The translations under genes were made by a program, and so were the position numbers. This document shows positions 8,769 to 17,176 of a stretch of DNA of 64,000 nt, one piece after another. The notes under the pieces were generated by a model, which was not told the origin of the DNA, did no database searches, and saw only the letters and a list, made by a program, of their open reading frames with translations. The stretch lies in NCBI GenBank assembly GCA_963704535.1, contig OY969916.1, forward strand, positions 3,162,001-3,226,000, read 5' to 3'. This stretch comes from G963704535 sp963704535. GTDB taxonomy: Bacteria > Chloroflexota > Chloroflexia > Chloroflexales > Roseiflexaceae. Numbering within the stretch: position 1 is the first letter of the stretch; every line of letters begins with the position of its first letter.

Positions 8769-10676
8769 CTCTTCCAGCGAGCGCCGCCACCGCCAGCAGC
8801 CCGCCCTCGGGCAGCGCCTGCATCAGCCGCCCGCGCGCCACCACCAGCCGCAGTGCATCCTGGAGCGAGAACACGCCCGCCAGAGTGGCGACCACATACT
8901 CGCCCAGGCTGTGGCCCAGCACTGCGACCGGGCGCACGCCGTAGTGCTGCCACCACTGCGCCAGCGCGTACTCGACCACGAACAGCGCGACCTGGGCGTA
9001 GGCGGTCTGCGCGAGTTGCTGCTCGGCGAAGGCCGCCTGCTGCGGGGCGGGATAGAGCAGCGTACGCAGGTCGCACCCCAGCAGCGGCACCAGCAGCGCG
9101 CAACACTCATCGACGGCGGCGCGGAAGGGCGGCTCGCCGGCGTAGAGCTGGGCGGTCATACCCGGATACTGGCTGCCCTGGCCGGGGAACAGGAACGCCA
9201 GCGGCGGCGGAGTGGAGGAGCAGGGCGCCTCAGGAGGGCGCAGGGTCGCGAGCTGGGAGTGGGCATCGGCGAGGTCGCGGCAGAGCAGGGCGCGGCGGAA
9301 GGCGAAGGCGCGCCTGCCGAGGCGCAAGGTGCCGGCGACCGAGGCGAGGTCGAGCGAGGGCTGCGCGAGCAGGTGGCTGTCCAGGCGCTGTGCGAGTGCC
9401 AGCAGCGCAGCGGGCGAGCGCGCCGAGAGCAGCAGCACCTGCAAGGGCGGCTGCTCTGGAGGTAGGGCAGGGGCAGGCGGCTCTTCGAGGATGAGGTGGG
9501 CATTGGTGCCGCCGATGCCGAAGGAGCTGACGGCAGCGCGGCGTGGGGAGGCTGGCGAAGCTGGCCAGGGGCTAGCGACGGAGGGCAGGAAGAACGGGCT
9601 GTGCTCGAAATCGATCTGCGGGTTGGGGGAGTGAAAATGCAGAGCGGGCGGCAAGATCTGGTGTTTGAGCGCCAGGGTGGTCTTGATCAGGCCGGCGATG
9701 CCGGCAGCGGCGTCGAGATGGCCGATATTGGCCTTGACCGACCCCAGCGCGCAGTAGCCGTTGCGCGTCGTCTGAGCGCGAAAGGCTTCGGTGAGCGCGA
9801 CGATCTCGATCGGGTCGCCGAGGGGAGTGGCGGTGCCGTGCGCCTCGACATACGAGATCGTATCGGGGGGCACGCCGGCGAGGGCTTGGGCGGCGCGGAT
9901 GACGGCGGCCTGGCCGGTGATCGAGGGAGCGGTGAAGCCGGCCTTGGCGGCACCATCATTGTTGATCGCCGAGCCGCGGATGACGGCGTAGATCGTATCG
10001 TGGGCCGCCAGCGCATCGTCCAAACGCTTGAGCACCACCACGCCGACGCCGCTGCCGAAGATCGTGCCGCGCGCCTGGGCATCGAAGGGCCGGCAGTGAC
10101 CGTCGGGCGAGAGGATACCGCCCTCCTGGTACAGATAGCCGGAGTGCTGCGGCACGCTGATCGAGACCCCGCCGGCCAGCACCATGTCACACTCGCCACT
10201 CAGCAGGCTCTCGCAGCCAAAATGGACCGCGACCAGCGAGGTCGAGCAGGCGGTCTGGACTGTCACACTCGGTCCCGTCAGGTTCAGCTTGTACGAGACG
10301 CGTGTTGCCAGATAATCTTTGTCATTGCCCGTAACGGTTTGAAAATGATCGATCGCCTGTGCACACGCTGGATTTCCGTGTAAGTTGAATAAGAAGTACC
10401 TATTCATACCTGCGCCCGCGTACAGTCCGATCCGCCCCTCGAAAGAGTCAGGGACATAACCGGCATGTTCGAGCGCTTCCCAAGCACACTCCAGGAACAC
10501 TCGCTGCTGCGGGTCCATCATTTCCGCCTCACGCGGATTGAAGCCAAAGAACGCCGCGTCAAAGCGATCAATATCATCCAAAAGTGGCTTGGCCTTGACA
10601 TACTGCGGATTACGGAGTTCGGCGGGGTCGACACCTGCATCAATCAGTTCCTGATCAGAGAAAAAAGTAATCGAAC
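8101..10676 (-). CDS. Megasynthase part: ketosynthase and first half of acyltransferase
   Basis: This is the third reading-frame segment of the gene at 14192-2577. It enters at about 10676 inside the KS N-terminus, where an extra G in a G run follows the codons for FWQNLCEG. It then encodes a full KS with TACSTSLVAVH, EAHGTATPLGDP and KANIGHLDAAAG, the KS-AT linker, and the AT start FLFPGQGSQYPG with nucleophile motif GHSLGEYVVATLAG. AT sense is lost at about 8781, where this copy has GAGCGCC and the paralogues have GAGGCC (one inserted C). Codons from there down to 8101 are an out-of-frame image. KS and AT lie inside the 8152-10672 cassette, nearly identical to those at 1-2460 and 22713-24880. 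Confidence 0.8.
8152..10672 (-). repeat. KS-AT cassette, copy B
   Basis: Shares the post-AT linker (about 8152-8212) with copy C and the KS N-terminus (to about 10672) with copy A. Differences are scattered single bases plus one inserted C at about 8781. Confidence 0.8.
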
Positions 10677-12430
10677 TCGCGCCCCTCACAAAGATTTTGC
10701 CAGAACGTATCAAAATTCTTTGCCCCCGGAAAGCGGCCGGCCATCCCGACGATTGCGATGCTACCAGTGCTTTTGCGCCGCTCTGGCTCGTAAGTTGTGG
10801 CTGCTCCACTGTTCTTCGCCTTCCCGTCTGCATGCACCTGATCGGTCGCCAGCCTCTGGCCGATATACGCGGCCAGGGTCTGGATCGTCGGATACCTGAA
10901 TAAATCGGTAATTGGAATCTGGATATGGAAAAGATCGTGCAGCCTGCTGCGGATCTGAACCAAGAGCAATGAATGGCCGCCAACATCAAAGAAGTTATCA
11001 TGCAGGTCTACTTGTTCGACCTGAAGCGCCTCCTGCCAGATCGCGGCGACGGTCTGCTCGGTCGCGGTTTGCGGCGCTATAGAGGTTGCGTCACGGTGGC
11101 GGGGCTGAAGCGGCAGCGCAAGCAAAGCCTCCCGATCGACTTTACCGTTTGCCAGCAGTGGAAGCGCAGCAAGAAAGGCAACATGCGCCGGGAGCATATA
11201 GCCAGGCAAACGTTCGCTAAGAAAATTGACCAACTGCTCGGCAGTAATGGATTGATCGGGGCGCAATACAACATATGCGACAAGTTGCTTATCATGGACC
11301 GGTTGCTCCACCGTTCGAGCCACCACAATCGCTTGCTGGACTGCCGGATGCTGCCTCAACGTCACTGCGATCTCGTTCAACTCGATCCGAAAACCCCGGA
11401 TCTTTATCTGCCAGTCCGTGCGGCCAAGGTACTCAAGCTCCCCATCCGCCCGATAACGAGCAAGATCGCCGGTTTTATACAGCCGTGAACCAGGAGAAGC
11501 ACTAAAGGCATTGGGAATGAACCGTTCTGCTGTCAGCGCCGGTTGGGCATGGTATCCGCGTGCGAGCGCAACTCCCCCGACGTATAATCCTCCCGATACC
11601 CCAATCGGAACAGGTTGCAGATGCCGATCAAGCACATAGGCCAGCGTATTTGCAATCGGCCGCCCGATAGCGATCCGCGAAAACGTTCGGCTACGCCATG
11701 TATCGTGAAACATGACATCGGCTGCTACCTCAGACGATCCATATAGGTTGATCAGGGTGGCCCACGGCATCTGATGGTGGAATCGTTCCGCCAGCTCTGA
11801 AGACAAGGGTTCTCCACTGGAGGCCCAGAATACTAACGCCTTTAGCCGCTGGATAAACTCAGGCTCGCTACGCAATATGGCATCCAGCAAAGATGGCACG
11901 AGCACAATACGAGTGACGCGCTCCGCCGCAAGGAGGTCGATCAGCTGATGCGGATCTTTTTCTTGCCCGTCGGGAACCAGAACCGTCTTGACGCCCTGCA
12001 ACAAGGGGCCAAAAATCTCCCATACCGAGTCTACAAAGCTCAACGATGTTTTATGGCAGCATACCTCGTTGATACTGAAAGGATAGGTCTTCCACATCCA
12101 TGCAAGACAATTCATCGTACTCCGATGAAGCCCAACAGCCCCTTTCGGCCAGCCCGTTGACCCGGAGGTATAGATGATATAGGCGGCGTTGTCGGGTGAG
12201 GTTCCAGAAGTTGGAGGAAGGGCGCTACTTGAGCTTATCGTCTTCCAATCTCGATCCAAGCAGACAATCTGGGCATCGCTTGTGGGCAACGCACTCACCA
12301 ACCGGTCCTGAGTCAACAGGATCACTGCGCCTGAGTCCGCTAACATAAACGCCTGGCGATTCTTGGGATAGGTCGGATCGATAGGGACATAGACCCCGCC
12401 GGCCTTCAAGATACCCAGGAGTTCAAACAA
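10655..12430 (-). CDS. Megasynthase part: A domain (beta-alanine-like code)-PCP-KS start
   Basis: This is the second segment of the gene at 14192-2577. It starts inside the adenylation domain at LLGILKAGGVYVP and has A3 as YIIYTSGSTGWPKG, A7/A8 as YKTGDLARYRADG, and the A10 lysine in NGKVDREAL. A PCP with VGGHSLLLVQ follows, then the first residues of a KS (IAIVGMAGRFPGA), lost at about 10676. The specificity residues read by eye are V-D-W-V-A-S-L-A-D-K. This is very close to the published beta-alanine code, in which Asp sits at the second position instead of the first (FVDSVWEIF). I infer that the domain loads beta-alanine or a related beta-amino acid. One inserted G near 12425 separates it from the upstream half of the same A domain. 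Confidence 0.83.
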   Translation of the reverse strand: MFELLGILKAGGVYVPIDPTYPKNRQAFMLADSGAVILLTQDRLVSALPTSDAQIVCLDRDWKTISSSSALPPTSGTSPDNAAYIIYTSGSTGWPKGAVGLHRSTMNCLAWMWKTYPFSINEVCCHKTSLSFVDSVWEIFGPLLQGVKTVLVPDGQEKDPHQLIDLLAAERVTRIVLVPSLLDAILRSEPEFIQRLKALVFWASSGEPLSSELAERFHHQMPWATLINLYGSSEVAADVMFHDTWRSRTFSRIAIGRPIANTLAYVLDRHLQPVPIGVSGGLYVGGVALARGYHAQPALTAERFIPNAFSASPGSRLYKTGDLARYRADGELEYLGRTDWQIKIRGFRIELNEIAVTLRQHPAVQQAIVVARTVEQPVHDKQLVAYVVLRPDQSITAEQLVNFLSERLPGYMLPAHVAFLAALPLLANGKVDREALLALPLQPRHRDATSIAPQTATEQTVAAIWQEALQVEQVDLHDNFFDVGGHSLLLVQIRSRLHDLFHIQIPITDLFRYPTIQTLAAYIGQRLATDQVHADGKAKNSGAATTYEPERRKSTGSIAIVGMAGRFPGAKNFDTFWQNLCEGREFDYFFL

Positions 12431-14192
12431 TCAAAGCCGGCGAGCGATCCATGCAGATAGCGACGCGCACTTCAGGTCGCACGCCGAGATGCTGGAGAAA
12501 ATGCGCCAATTGGTTGGCACGCTGTTGTAAATCACGGTAGGTGAGGCGCTCCTGCCCACAGATCACGGCAGGAGCGCCGGGGGTACGAAGGACTTGTGCA
12601 TCAAATAGTTCGTTGATACAACGATTCGCCGGATAATCACTTTGCGTATTATTCCACGTTGTCAAGAGTTGCTGCCGCTCGCTCGATGTTAAGAGCGAGA
12701 TCGCCGAGATTCTCTGATCGACATCAGCCACAATACTGGTCAGCAGAGACTGGAAATGCTCCAGCATTCGCTTGATAGTGCCTGAATGGAACAGATCAGT
12801 ATTGTACTCGAACACGACAACCAATTCCCCTGGAAGATCAAATGTCGTGAGCGTCAGATCAAACTTTGCGGTTCCACTGTCGATCGCGAGCGGCTGAATG
12901 GACAGGCCGGGCGCCATCAGCGTCGCTGCGGGTGTATTCTGGTGGATAAACATGACCTGGAATAACGGTGTATAGCCCAGTTCACGCTTTGGTCGCAGTG
13001 CCTCCACCAATTGCTCGAATGGCACATCCTGTTGGCTATAAGCTTCTAGACATACCGTATTGACGCGACTCAGTAGTTCTCGAACGGTCGGATCTCCAGC
13101 TAGATCTGTACGAAGTGCTAATACATTCACAAAGAAGCCGATCAGCCCTTCGATCTCAGCGTGGGTTCGATTGGCGATGGGTGAGCCCACGACGATATCT
13201 GTCTGCCCCGTATAGCGAGACAACAGGATTTGGAAGGCTGCCAGGAGCGTCATGAACAGGGTGATACCCTCCTGCTGGCTCAGTGTCTTGAGCCCCGCAG
13301 TCAGATACCTGGACAGCACCAACATTTCGGTCGCTCCATCCAGGGTTTGCACGCTCGGACGCGGTCGATCAGTAGGAAGATCAAGCGCAGCCGGTGCATC
13401 CTTCAATTGCTGCTTCCAATAGCGCAATTGCCGTTCGATCGCCCGGCTCTGAAACCACTGTCGCTGCCACACAGCGAAGTCAGCATACTGGATCGGCGGC
13501 TCAGGCAGCGGCGACGGTTGCTGCATCGCAAATGCTTGATACAATACGGCGACCTCGCGGATGAGCACACCCATCGACCATCCATCCGAGATAATATGGT
13601 GCATCACCACAACGAGAATATAGTCCTGATCGTCTAGTTGGAGCAGGGTCACATGAATCAATGGTCCGCGTGATAAGTCGAACCGATGTCGTGCCTCTTG
13701 CCGGACCAATTCGCGCGCTTTCGCCTCCCGATCGTTTGCAGGGATGCTCCGCAAGTCACCAACCGGCAGCCCCAAGGTGAGCGTTGGGGCGATCCGCTGA
13801 ACTGGCTGCCCGGCCTTGACAAGAAAGGTCGTGCGCAATATCTCGTGTCGTCGAATAACCTCGTTCAAACTTTGCTCAAAGGCAGATACATGCAGAAGAC
13901 CCTTAAGTCGCACAGCCGCCGGTTCATTGTAAAAGGGATTGCCTGGCTCAAACTGATCGAGGAACCACAGCCGCTGTTGCCCATACGACAACGGGAACTC
14001 CAGTGACTCCCGATTCTGAGAGATGATCGGTAGATGAACGGCGCTGATATGCTCTTTCTCAAGCATGATCTCAAGCAGTTCATAACGTTCCGATGAAAAT
14101 AGCAACTCATCCCTGAGCACATCTGATTCGCGCAGACGAGGCTGTTCCGGCTGACCATTCGATTGTTCTTGCACTGGCCTATTCTCGTCCAT
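12423..14192 (-). CDS. Megasynthase part: condensation domain and A-domain N-terminus
   Basis: This is the first segment of the giant gene that runs from 14192 to 2577. ATG 14192 is preceded by GGGAG eight bases upstream. After about 60 polar residues comes a condensation domain starting PLSYGQQRLWFLDQ, with a canonical catalytic motif HHIISDGW, and then the start of an A domain (LTYRDLQQRANQLAHFL). The frame ends at RSPALIV, where one extra base near 12425 interrupts the A2 region; the next segment resumes with ELLGILKAGG. A condensation domain at the N-terminus means the gene product accepts a chain from another protein and is not a loading unit. The preceding gene, 97 bases upstream, is the luciferase-like monooxygenase. 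Confidence 0.83.
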   Translation of the reverse strand: MDENRPVQEQSNGQPEQPRLRESDVLRDELLFSSERYELLEIMLEKEHISAVHLPIISQNRESLEFPLSYGQQRLWFLDQFEPGNPFYNEPAAVRLKGLLHVSAFEQSLNEVIRRHEILRTTFLVKAGQPVQRIAPTLTLGLPVGDLRSIPANDREAKARELVRQEARHRFDLSRGPLIHVTLLQLDDQDYILVVVMHHIISDGWSMGVLIREVAVLYQAFAMQQPSPLPEPPIQYADFAVWQRQWFQSRAIERQLRYWKQQLKDAPAALDLPTDRPRPSVQTLDGATEMLVLSRYLTAGLKTLSQQEGITLFMTLLAAFQILLSRYTGQTDIVVGSPIANRTHAEIEGLIGFFVNVLALRTDLAGDPTVRELLSRVNTVCLEAYSQQDVPFEQLVEALRPKRELGYTPLFQVMFIHQNTPAATLMAPGLSIQPLAIDSGTAKFDLTLTTFDLPGELVVVFEYNTDLFHSGTIKRMLEHFQSLLTSIVADVDQRISAISLLTSSERQQLLTTWNNTQSDYPANRCINELFDAQVLRTPGAPAVICGQERLTYRDLQQRANQLAHFLQHLGVRPEVRVAICMDRSPALIV

Positions 14193-14289
14193 CTGCCGGA
14201 CTCCCTGTAAAGTTCCACATAAGAGATTGCTTGATTGCCTGGAGCACCACCACTCGCCCCGTGCTTCGCACGCGATGTAGCGTCACAAT

Positions 14290-14737
14290 TCAGCATTCGG
14301 CCTTGAGATGCACCAATTCCTTCACTCCATTGAGCACCGCAGCATCATCGTCGAGGAAATCGATCAGGCAAGCGATCTCATTAACGCCAATTGCACTGAG
14401 CTGCTCGATCATGGTGCGGCAGCTTGAACGCGTGCCCATGAGCGAACCATGATCGAAATACCATTCAAATGTTGTATCTAACAGATCATCCATCACATCA
14501 TTTGGTACATCATGAGGATCAATTGTATGCCCACCACTAATAACCCCGCCCGCAATTGCGGCTTTTTGTTCCAGGCTTACAGCAGATCGGAGATATTCTC
14601 GGAACGGTATTCGTACTTTATCTCTAACCGTCTCCAGATCGAGACCGATGAATGTGTGTAACATGGCAGCGACTCGCCCTTGCTGCGGATCGAAGCCATG
14701 CAGAGCAAGCAGAATCTCTGTAGGATCAAATCTTTCC
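14290..14737 (-). CDS. Luciferase-like monooxygenase, C-terminal part (frameshifted)
   Basis: This is the continuation of the flavin monooxygenase at 14726-15346 in a different frame. Reading from about 14737 it gives ERFDPTEILLALHGFDPQQG and then MLHTFIGLDLETVR, through to KELVHLKAEC at the stop. The segment matches the C-terminal helices expected for the MupA/Atu3671-type LLM family, including a stretch with a conserved DTTFEWYF-like region. The two parts are separated by one extra base in CCGG at about 14737. The gene ends 97 bases before the next megasynthase gene. Confidence 0.65.
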
Positions 14738-15346
14738 GGCCAAACTCTCGATCGTATGTCCCGTAAATTGTGTAAGAATATTCGCCCCGATCATTCCAGC
14801 ATTGATGAAGGTTCCCACATTTCCCCCAGAAGTAATCCATATGGGCAGCTCTTTTTGAACCGGTCGCGGATGTAGCTTTACTTTCACTTCTTTTCCATAG
14901 CTATTCTTCTGCGTAATGGACTGTCCACGCCATAAGTTTTTGATTGTTTGGATCTGCTGCCACATAACAATATGTCTTGTTTCATATCTCTCTGGAAAAA
15001 ACACAAAGTCGTCAACATTCCACCCAGATCCGAAAGAGAGCGCTAATCGACCATTTGAAAGATTGTCGACAACAGACCAATCTTCAGCAAGACGAATGGG
15101 ATTATGTAAAGGAGAGATAATACTACCGGCCCTGATTTGCAGATGCGTCGTGATCATTGCAAGCGCTGCGCTCAATACAGCCGGATTTGGAAAGAGACCT
15201 CCAAATTTATGAAAATGGCGTTCAGGCGTCCATACACAACAAAAATCATGTGCATCCGCGATCTTCGTGGCTTCGATAACCAACCTATACTTGTCTCGCA
15301 CAATGCGTTCATCTGCACTCGAAAAGAACATGATCCCGAAATCCAT
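14726..15346 (-). CDS. Luciferase-like (LLM) flavin monooxygenase, MupA/Atu3671 type, N-terminal part
   Basis: ATG 15346 lies behind a GGCGAGAG ribosome-binding stretch. The sequence opens with MDFGIMFFSS and has the family's characteristic blocks CVWTPERHFHKFGG, PNPAVLSAALA, IRAGSIISPLHNPIRLAEDW and SVVDNLSNGRLALSFGSGW. This family of FMN-dependent bacterial-luciferase-like oxygenases is known from NRPS/PKS clusters, free-standing or embedded in synthases, and is generally assigned to hydroxylation of the carrier-bound chain; the site here is unknown. The frame stops at 14726 after ESLAGKI because of a one-base insertion, and the remainder is at 14290-14737. The gene lies between a MITE-like repeat (15378-15470) and the large C-A-PCP-KS-AT gene. 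Confidence 0.8.
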   Translation of the reverse strand: MDFGIMFFSSADERIVRDKYRLVIEATKIADAHDFCCVWTPERHFHKFGGLFPNPAVLSAALAMITTHLQIRAGSIISPLHNPIRLAEDWSVVDNLSNGRLALSFGSGWNVDDFVFFPERYETRHIVMWQQIQTIKNLWRGQSITQKNSYGKEVKVKLHPRPVQKELPIWITSGGNVGTFINAGMIGANILTQFTGHTIESLAGKI

Positions 15347-15377
15347 AACGTACTCTCGCCTTTCAGTACATCATTGA

Positions 15378-15470
15378 TACAGCATTCCTAAATGAGTTGT
15401 AAAAGGGGGTGTGGGGGAAGCCCCCACAGAAACCCCTTCCCAACTTTAGAACCCTGGTAGGAATGCTATA
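15378..15470. repeat. 93-bp MITE-like repeat, copy 1
   Basis: The ends are inverted repeats: AGCATTCCTA at 15381-15390 and TAGGAATGCT at 15458-15467, extended outward to TACAGC/GCTATA. Inside is a perfect hairpin GTGGGGGAAGCCCCCAC. A copy of exactly the same length lies at 44617-44709 and a partial copy at 17122. TA at the ends would suit an IS630/mariner-type mobiliser, but no transposase of that type is visible. Confidence 0.65.
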
Positions 15471-15480
15471 CGCATCGTGA

Positions 15481-17073
15481 TTAGCCATTGCTATCATCGG
15501 AGAGGTGGACATTTTGATCAAGATATGTCCATCCTTCTGGGCTTGTCAAGAACGCGCGAATAGCATTCAGATGCTCATTGATTGGTGAGTCATCTTGATA
15601 TAAAGGCACAACCTGAGATAGATGCTGATGAATTTCACGTATTGGACTGCTGAAATTCTCAATCCCAATGAACTGAGCTGCCTGATGGCAGGCTGCAACC
15701 AGTACTGTTAAGATCGTTGTTACATTTTCAACTAATCTCAGAGATTTCCTTGCAGAGATAAGTCCCATACTCACAATATCCTGGTTCGATCCGTTAGACG
15801 GAAGCGACTTGACCGAAGATGGAGCAGCAAGATCCAGATTCTCCGATGCAATACTCGTCGCAAGATATTGCGCGCCCTCAAATCCACAGAGCAGCCCAGT
15901 ACTCCCACAGGCTAGGAATGCGGGAAGATTTGCGTTGAGGTGGGGATCGACAAGACGGTTGAGCTGTCGCTCGGCCAGCACACCCACTTCCGTAAGAGCG
16001 ATATTTAAGTAGTCGCACGCCATTGCTGCATATTGTCCATGGAAGTTCGCCCCATGAAACGTATCCTCGGGTGTTTCAAAAATGAGCGGATTATCGTTCG
16101 CAGAATTCGCCTCTTCTTCGATGATTCTGCGACAGAAATTGAGCGTTTCTAGAACAGGACCCAGGACTTGTGGCATACAGCGCAGCGAATAGGCATCTTG
16201 TAGATATATTTTGCTATCGACAACATCATCCTGAGAAGACGACAACTGATAGATCGCTTTCATAATATCTTGATGTTCCCGTGTCAGCTTGTTCCCAGCG
16301 AGCAACTGCCGCATGATCTTCGCTACATAGATCTGTCCACTATGATTCTTGAGGACATGGCCGCGGTGCTCGAACGGTCGTGTTGATGCGCCGAGACATT
16401 GCACAACATCGGCCGATGCAACTAACGCGAGCTTGAGGACCTGATACGCTCGGACGAGGGCCATGCATGCTGCTCCTGTCATGGCCGACGTGCCATTGAC
16501 CAAAGCCAACCCTTCCTTAAATCCAAGCTTGATCGGGCATAACTGCTTGCGGGCCAGGACGTCTGCGGCTCGATGAGTGCTGCCGTCTGCTTGGACATAG
16601 CCTTCACCGATCACCGCTAAGGCCATGTGCGACAGAGGCGCCAGATCTCCACTGGCACCCAGCGAGCCCTGCTCGGGGATGAGCGGGTGGATACACTGGT
16701 TGAGCATCTCCCGCAGTAACTCCACGGTTTGGCGGCTCGCACCCGAGAAGCCTTTCATCAAACAGTTGAGCCGCACAGTCATAATCGCCCGGACGATGTC
16801 CTCTGGAAACAGGGCACCGCCACCTGCCGCGTGGCTCCGCAGCAAATTCTGCTGGAGTTCCGTTTTGAGTTGCGGTGGAATGATGATGTGGATCAGTTCC
16901 CCAAATCCGGTATTGACGCCATAGATGGGAAACTTTTCGGAACCCCAACGCTGGACGCGCTCAAACGTTTCGGCCACCTGCACCAGTTGCCCCTGATCGA
17001 GTGTCACTTCAACGTTGTGCGCTGCGATGTCGTAAACATCGAAGATAGAAAGCTGGCTACCGGCAATATTCAT
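15481..17073 (-). CDS. MIO-dependent aromatic amino acid ammonia-lyase or aminomutase
   Basis: This 530-residue protein belongs to the HAL/PAL/TAL/aminomutase superfamily. The autocatalytic MIO cofactor comes from Ala140-Ser141-Gly142 in GSLGASGDLAPLSH; the catalytic tyrosine is Tyr51 in YGVNTGFGEL; GTSAMTGAACMA is the conserved helix. ATG 17073 has AAAGGAAG upstream. Lyases make cinnamate- or urocanate-type acids, while the related aminomutases make beta-amino acids such as beta-tyrosine. The residues facing the substrate side chain (RSHAAGGG, 79-86) do not let me choose. In a cluster with a beta-amino-acid A-domain code and an A domain lacking the usual Asp, an aminomutase supplying a beta-aryl amino acid is attractive, but a histidine or tyrosine lyase supplying a starter acid is equally possible. 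The gene is flanked by repeat copies at 15378 and 17122. Confidence 0.85.
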   Translation of the reverse strand: MNIAGSQLSIFDVYDIAAHNVEVTLDQGQLVQVAETFERVQRWGSEKFPIYGVNTGFGELIHIIIPPQLKTELQQNLLRSHAAGGGALFPEDIVRAIMTVRLNCLMKGFSGASRQTVELLREMLNQCIHPLIPEQGSLGASGDLAPLSHMALAVIGEGYVQADGSTHRAADVLARKQLCPIKLGFKEGLALVNGTSAMTGAACMALVRAYQVLKLALVASADVVQCLGASTRPFEHRGHVLKNHSGQIYVAKIMRQLLAGNKLTREHQDIMKAIYQLSSSQDDVVDSKIYLQDAYSLRCMPQVLGPVLETLNFCRRIIEEEANSANDNPLIFETPEDTFHGANFHGQYAAMACDYLNIALTEVGVLAERQLNRLVDPHLNANLPAFLACGSTGLLCGFEGAQYLATSIASENLDLAAPSSVKSLPSNGSNQDIVSMGLISARKSLRLVENVTTILTVLVAACHQAAQFIGIENFSSPIREIHQHLSQVVPLYQDDSPINEHLNAIRAFLTSPEGWTYLDQNVHLSDDSNG

Positions 17074-17121
17074 TGCTGACTTCCTTTACACCCTAAGTGG
17101 CTGTTTGAAAAGACTACTGTA

Positions 17122-17160
17122 TATAGCGTTCCTAAATGAGTTGTAAAAGGGGGTGGCCCC
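17122..17160. repeat. MITE-like repeat, partial copy 2
   Basis: The sequence starting TATAGCGTTCCTAAATGAG matches the end of the elements at 15378 and 44617 for about 33 bases, then diverges. It lies between the C-A-PCP gene and the MIO enzyme gene, in the same orientation as copy 1. Confidence 0.6.
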
Positions 17161-17176
17161 TCAAAATCCCCCTTTT
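17145..17176 (-). terminator. Rho-independent-like terminator after the C-A-PCP gene
   Basis: AAAAGGGGG at 17145-17153 pairs with CCCCCTTTT at 17168-17176, directly after the stop of the minus-strand gene ending at 17176. On the minus strand the stem ends in TTTT. It could separate the MIO enzyme gene into its own transcript. Confidence 0.5.

Noticed and set aside
7983..9494. 503-codon plus-strand open frame
   Set aside because: Antisense shadow of the KS-AT cassette copy B, with no family similarity.
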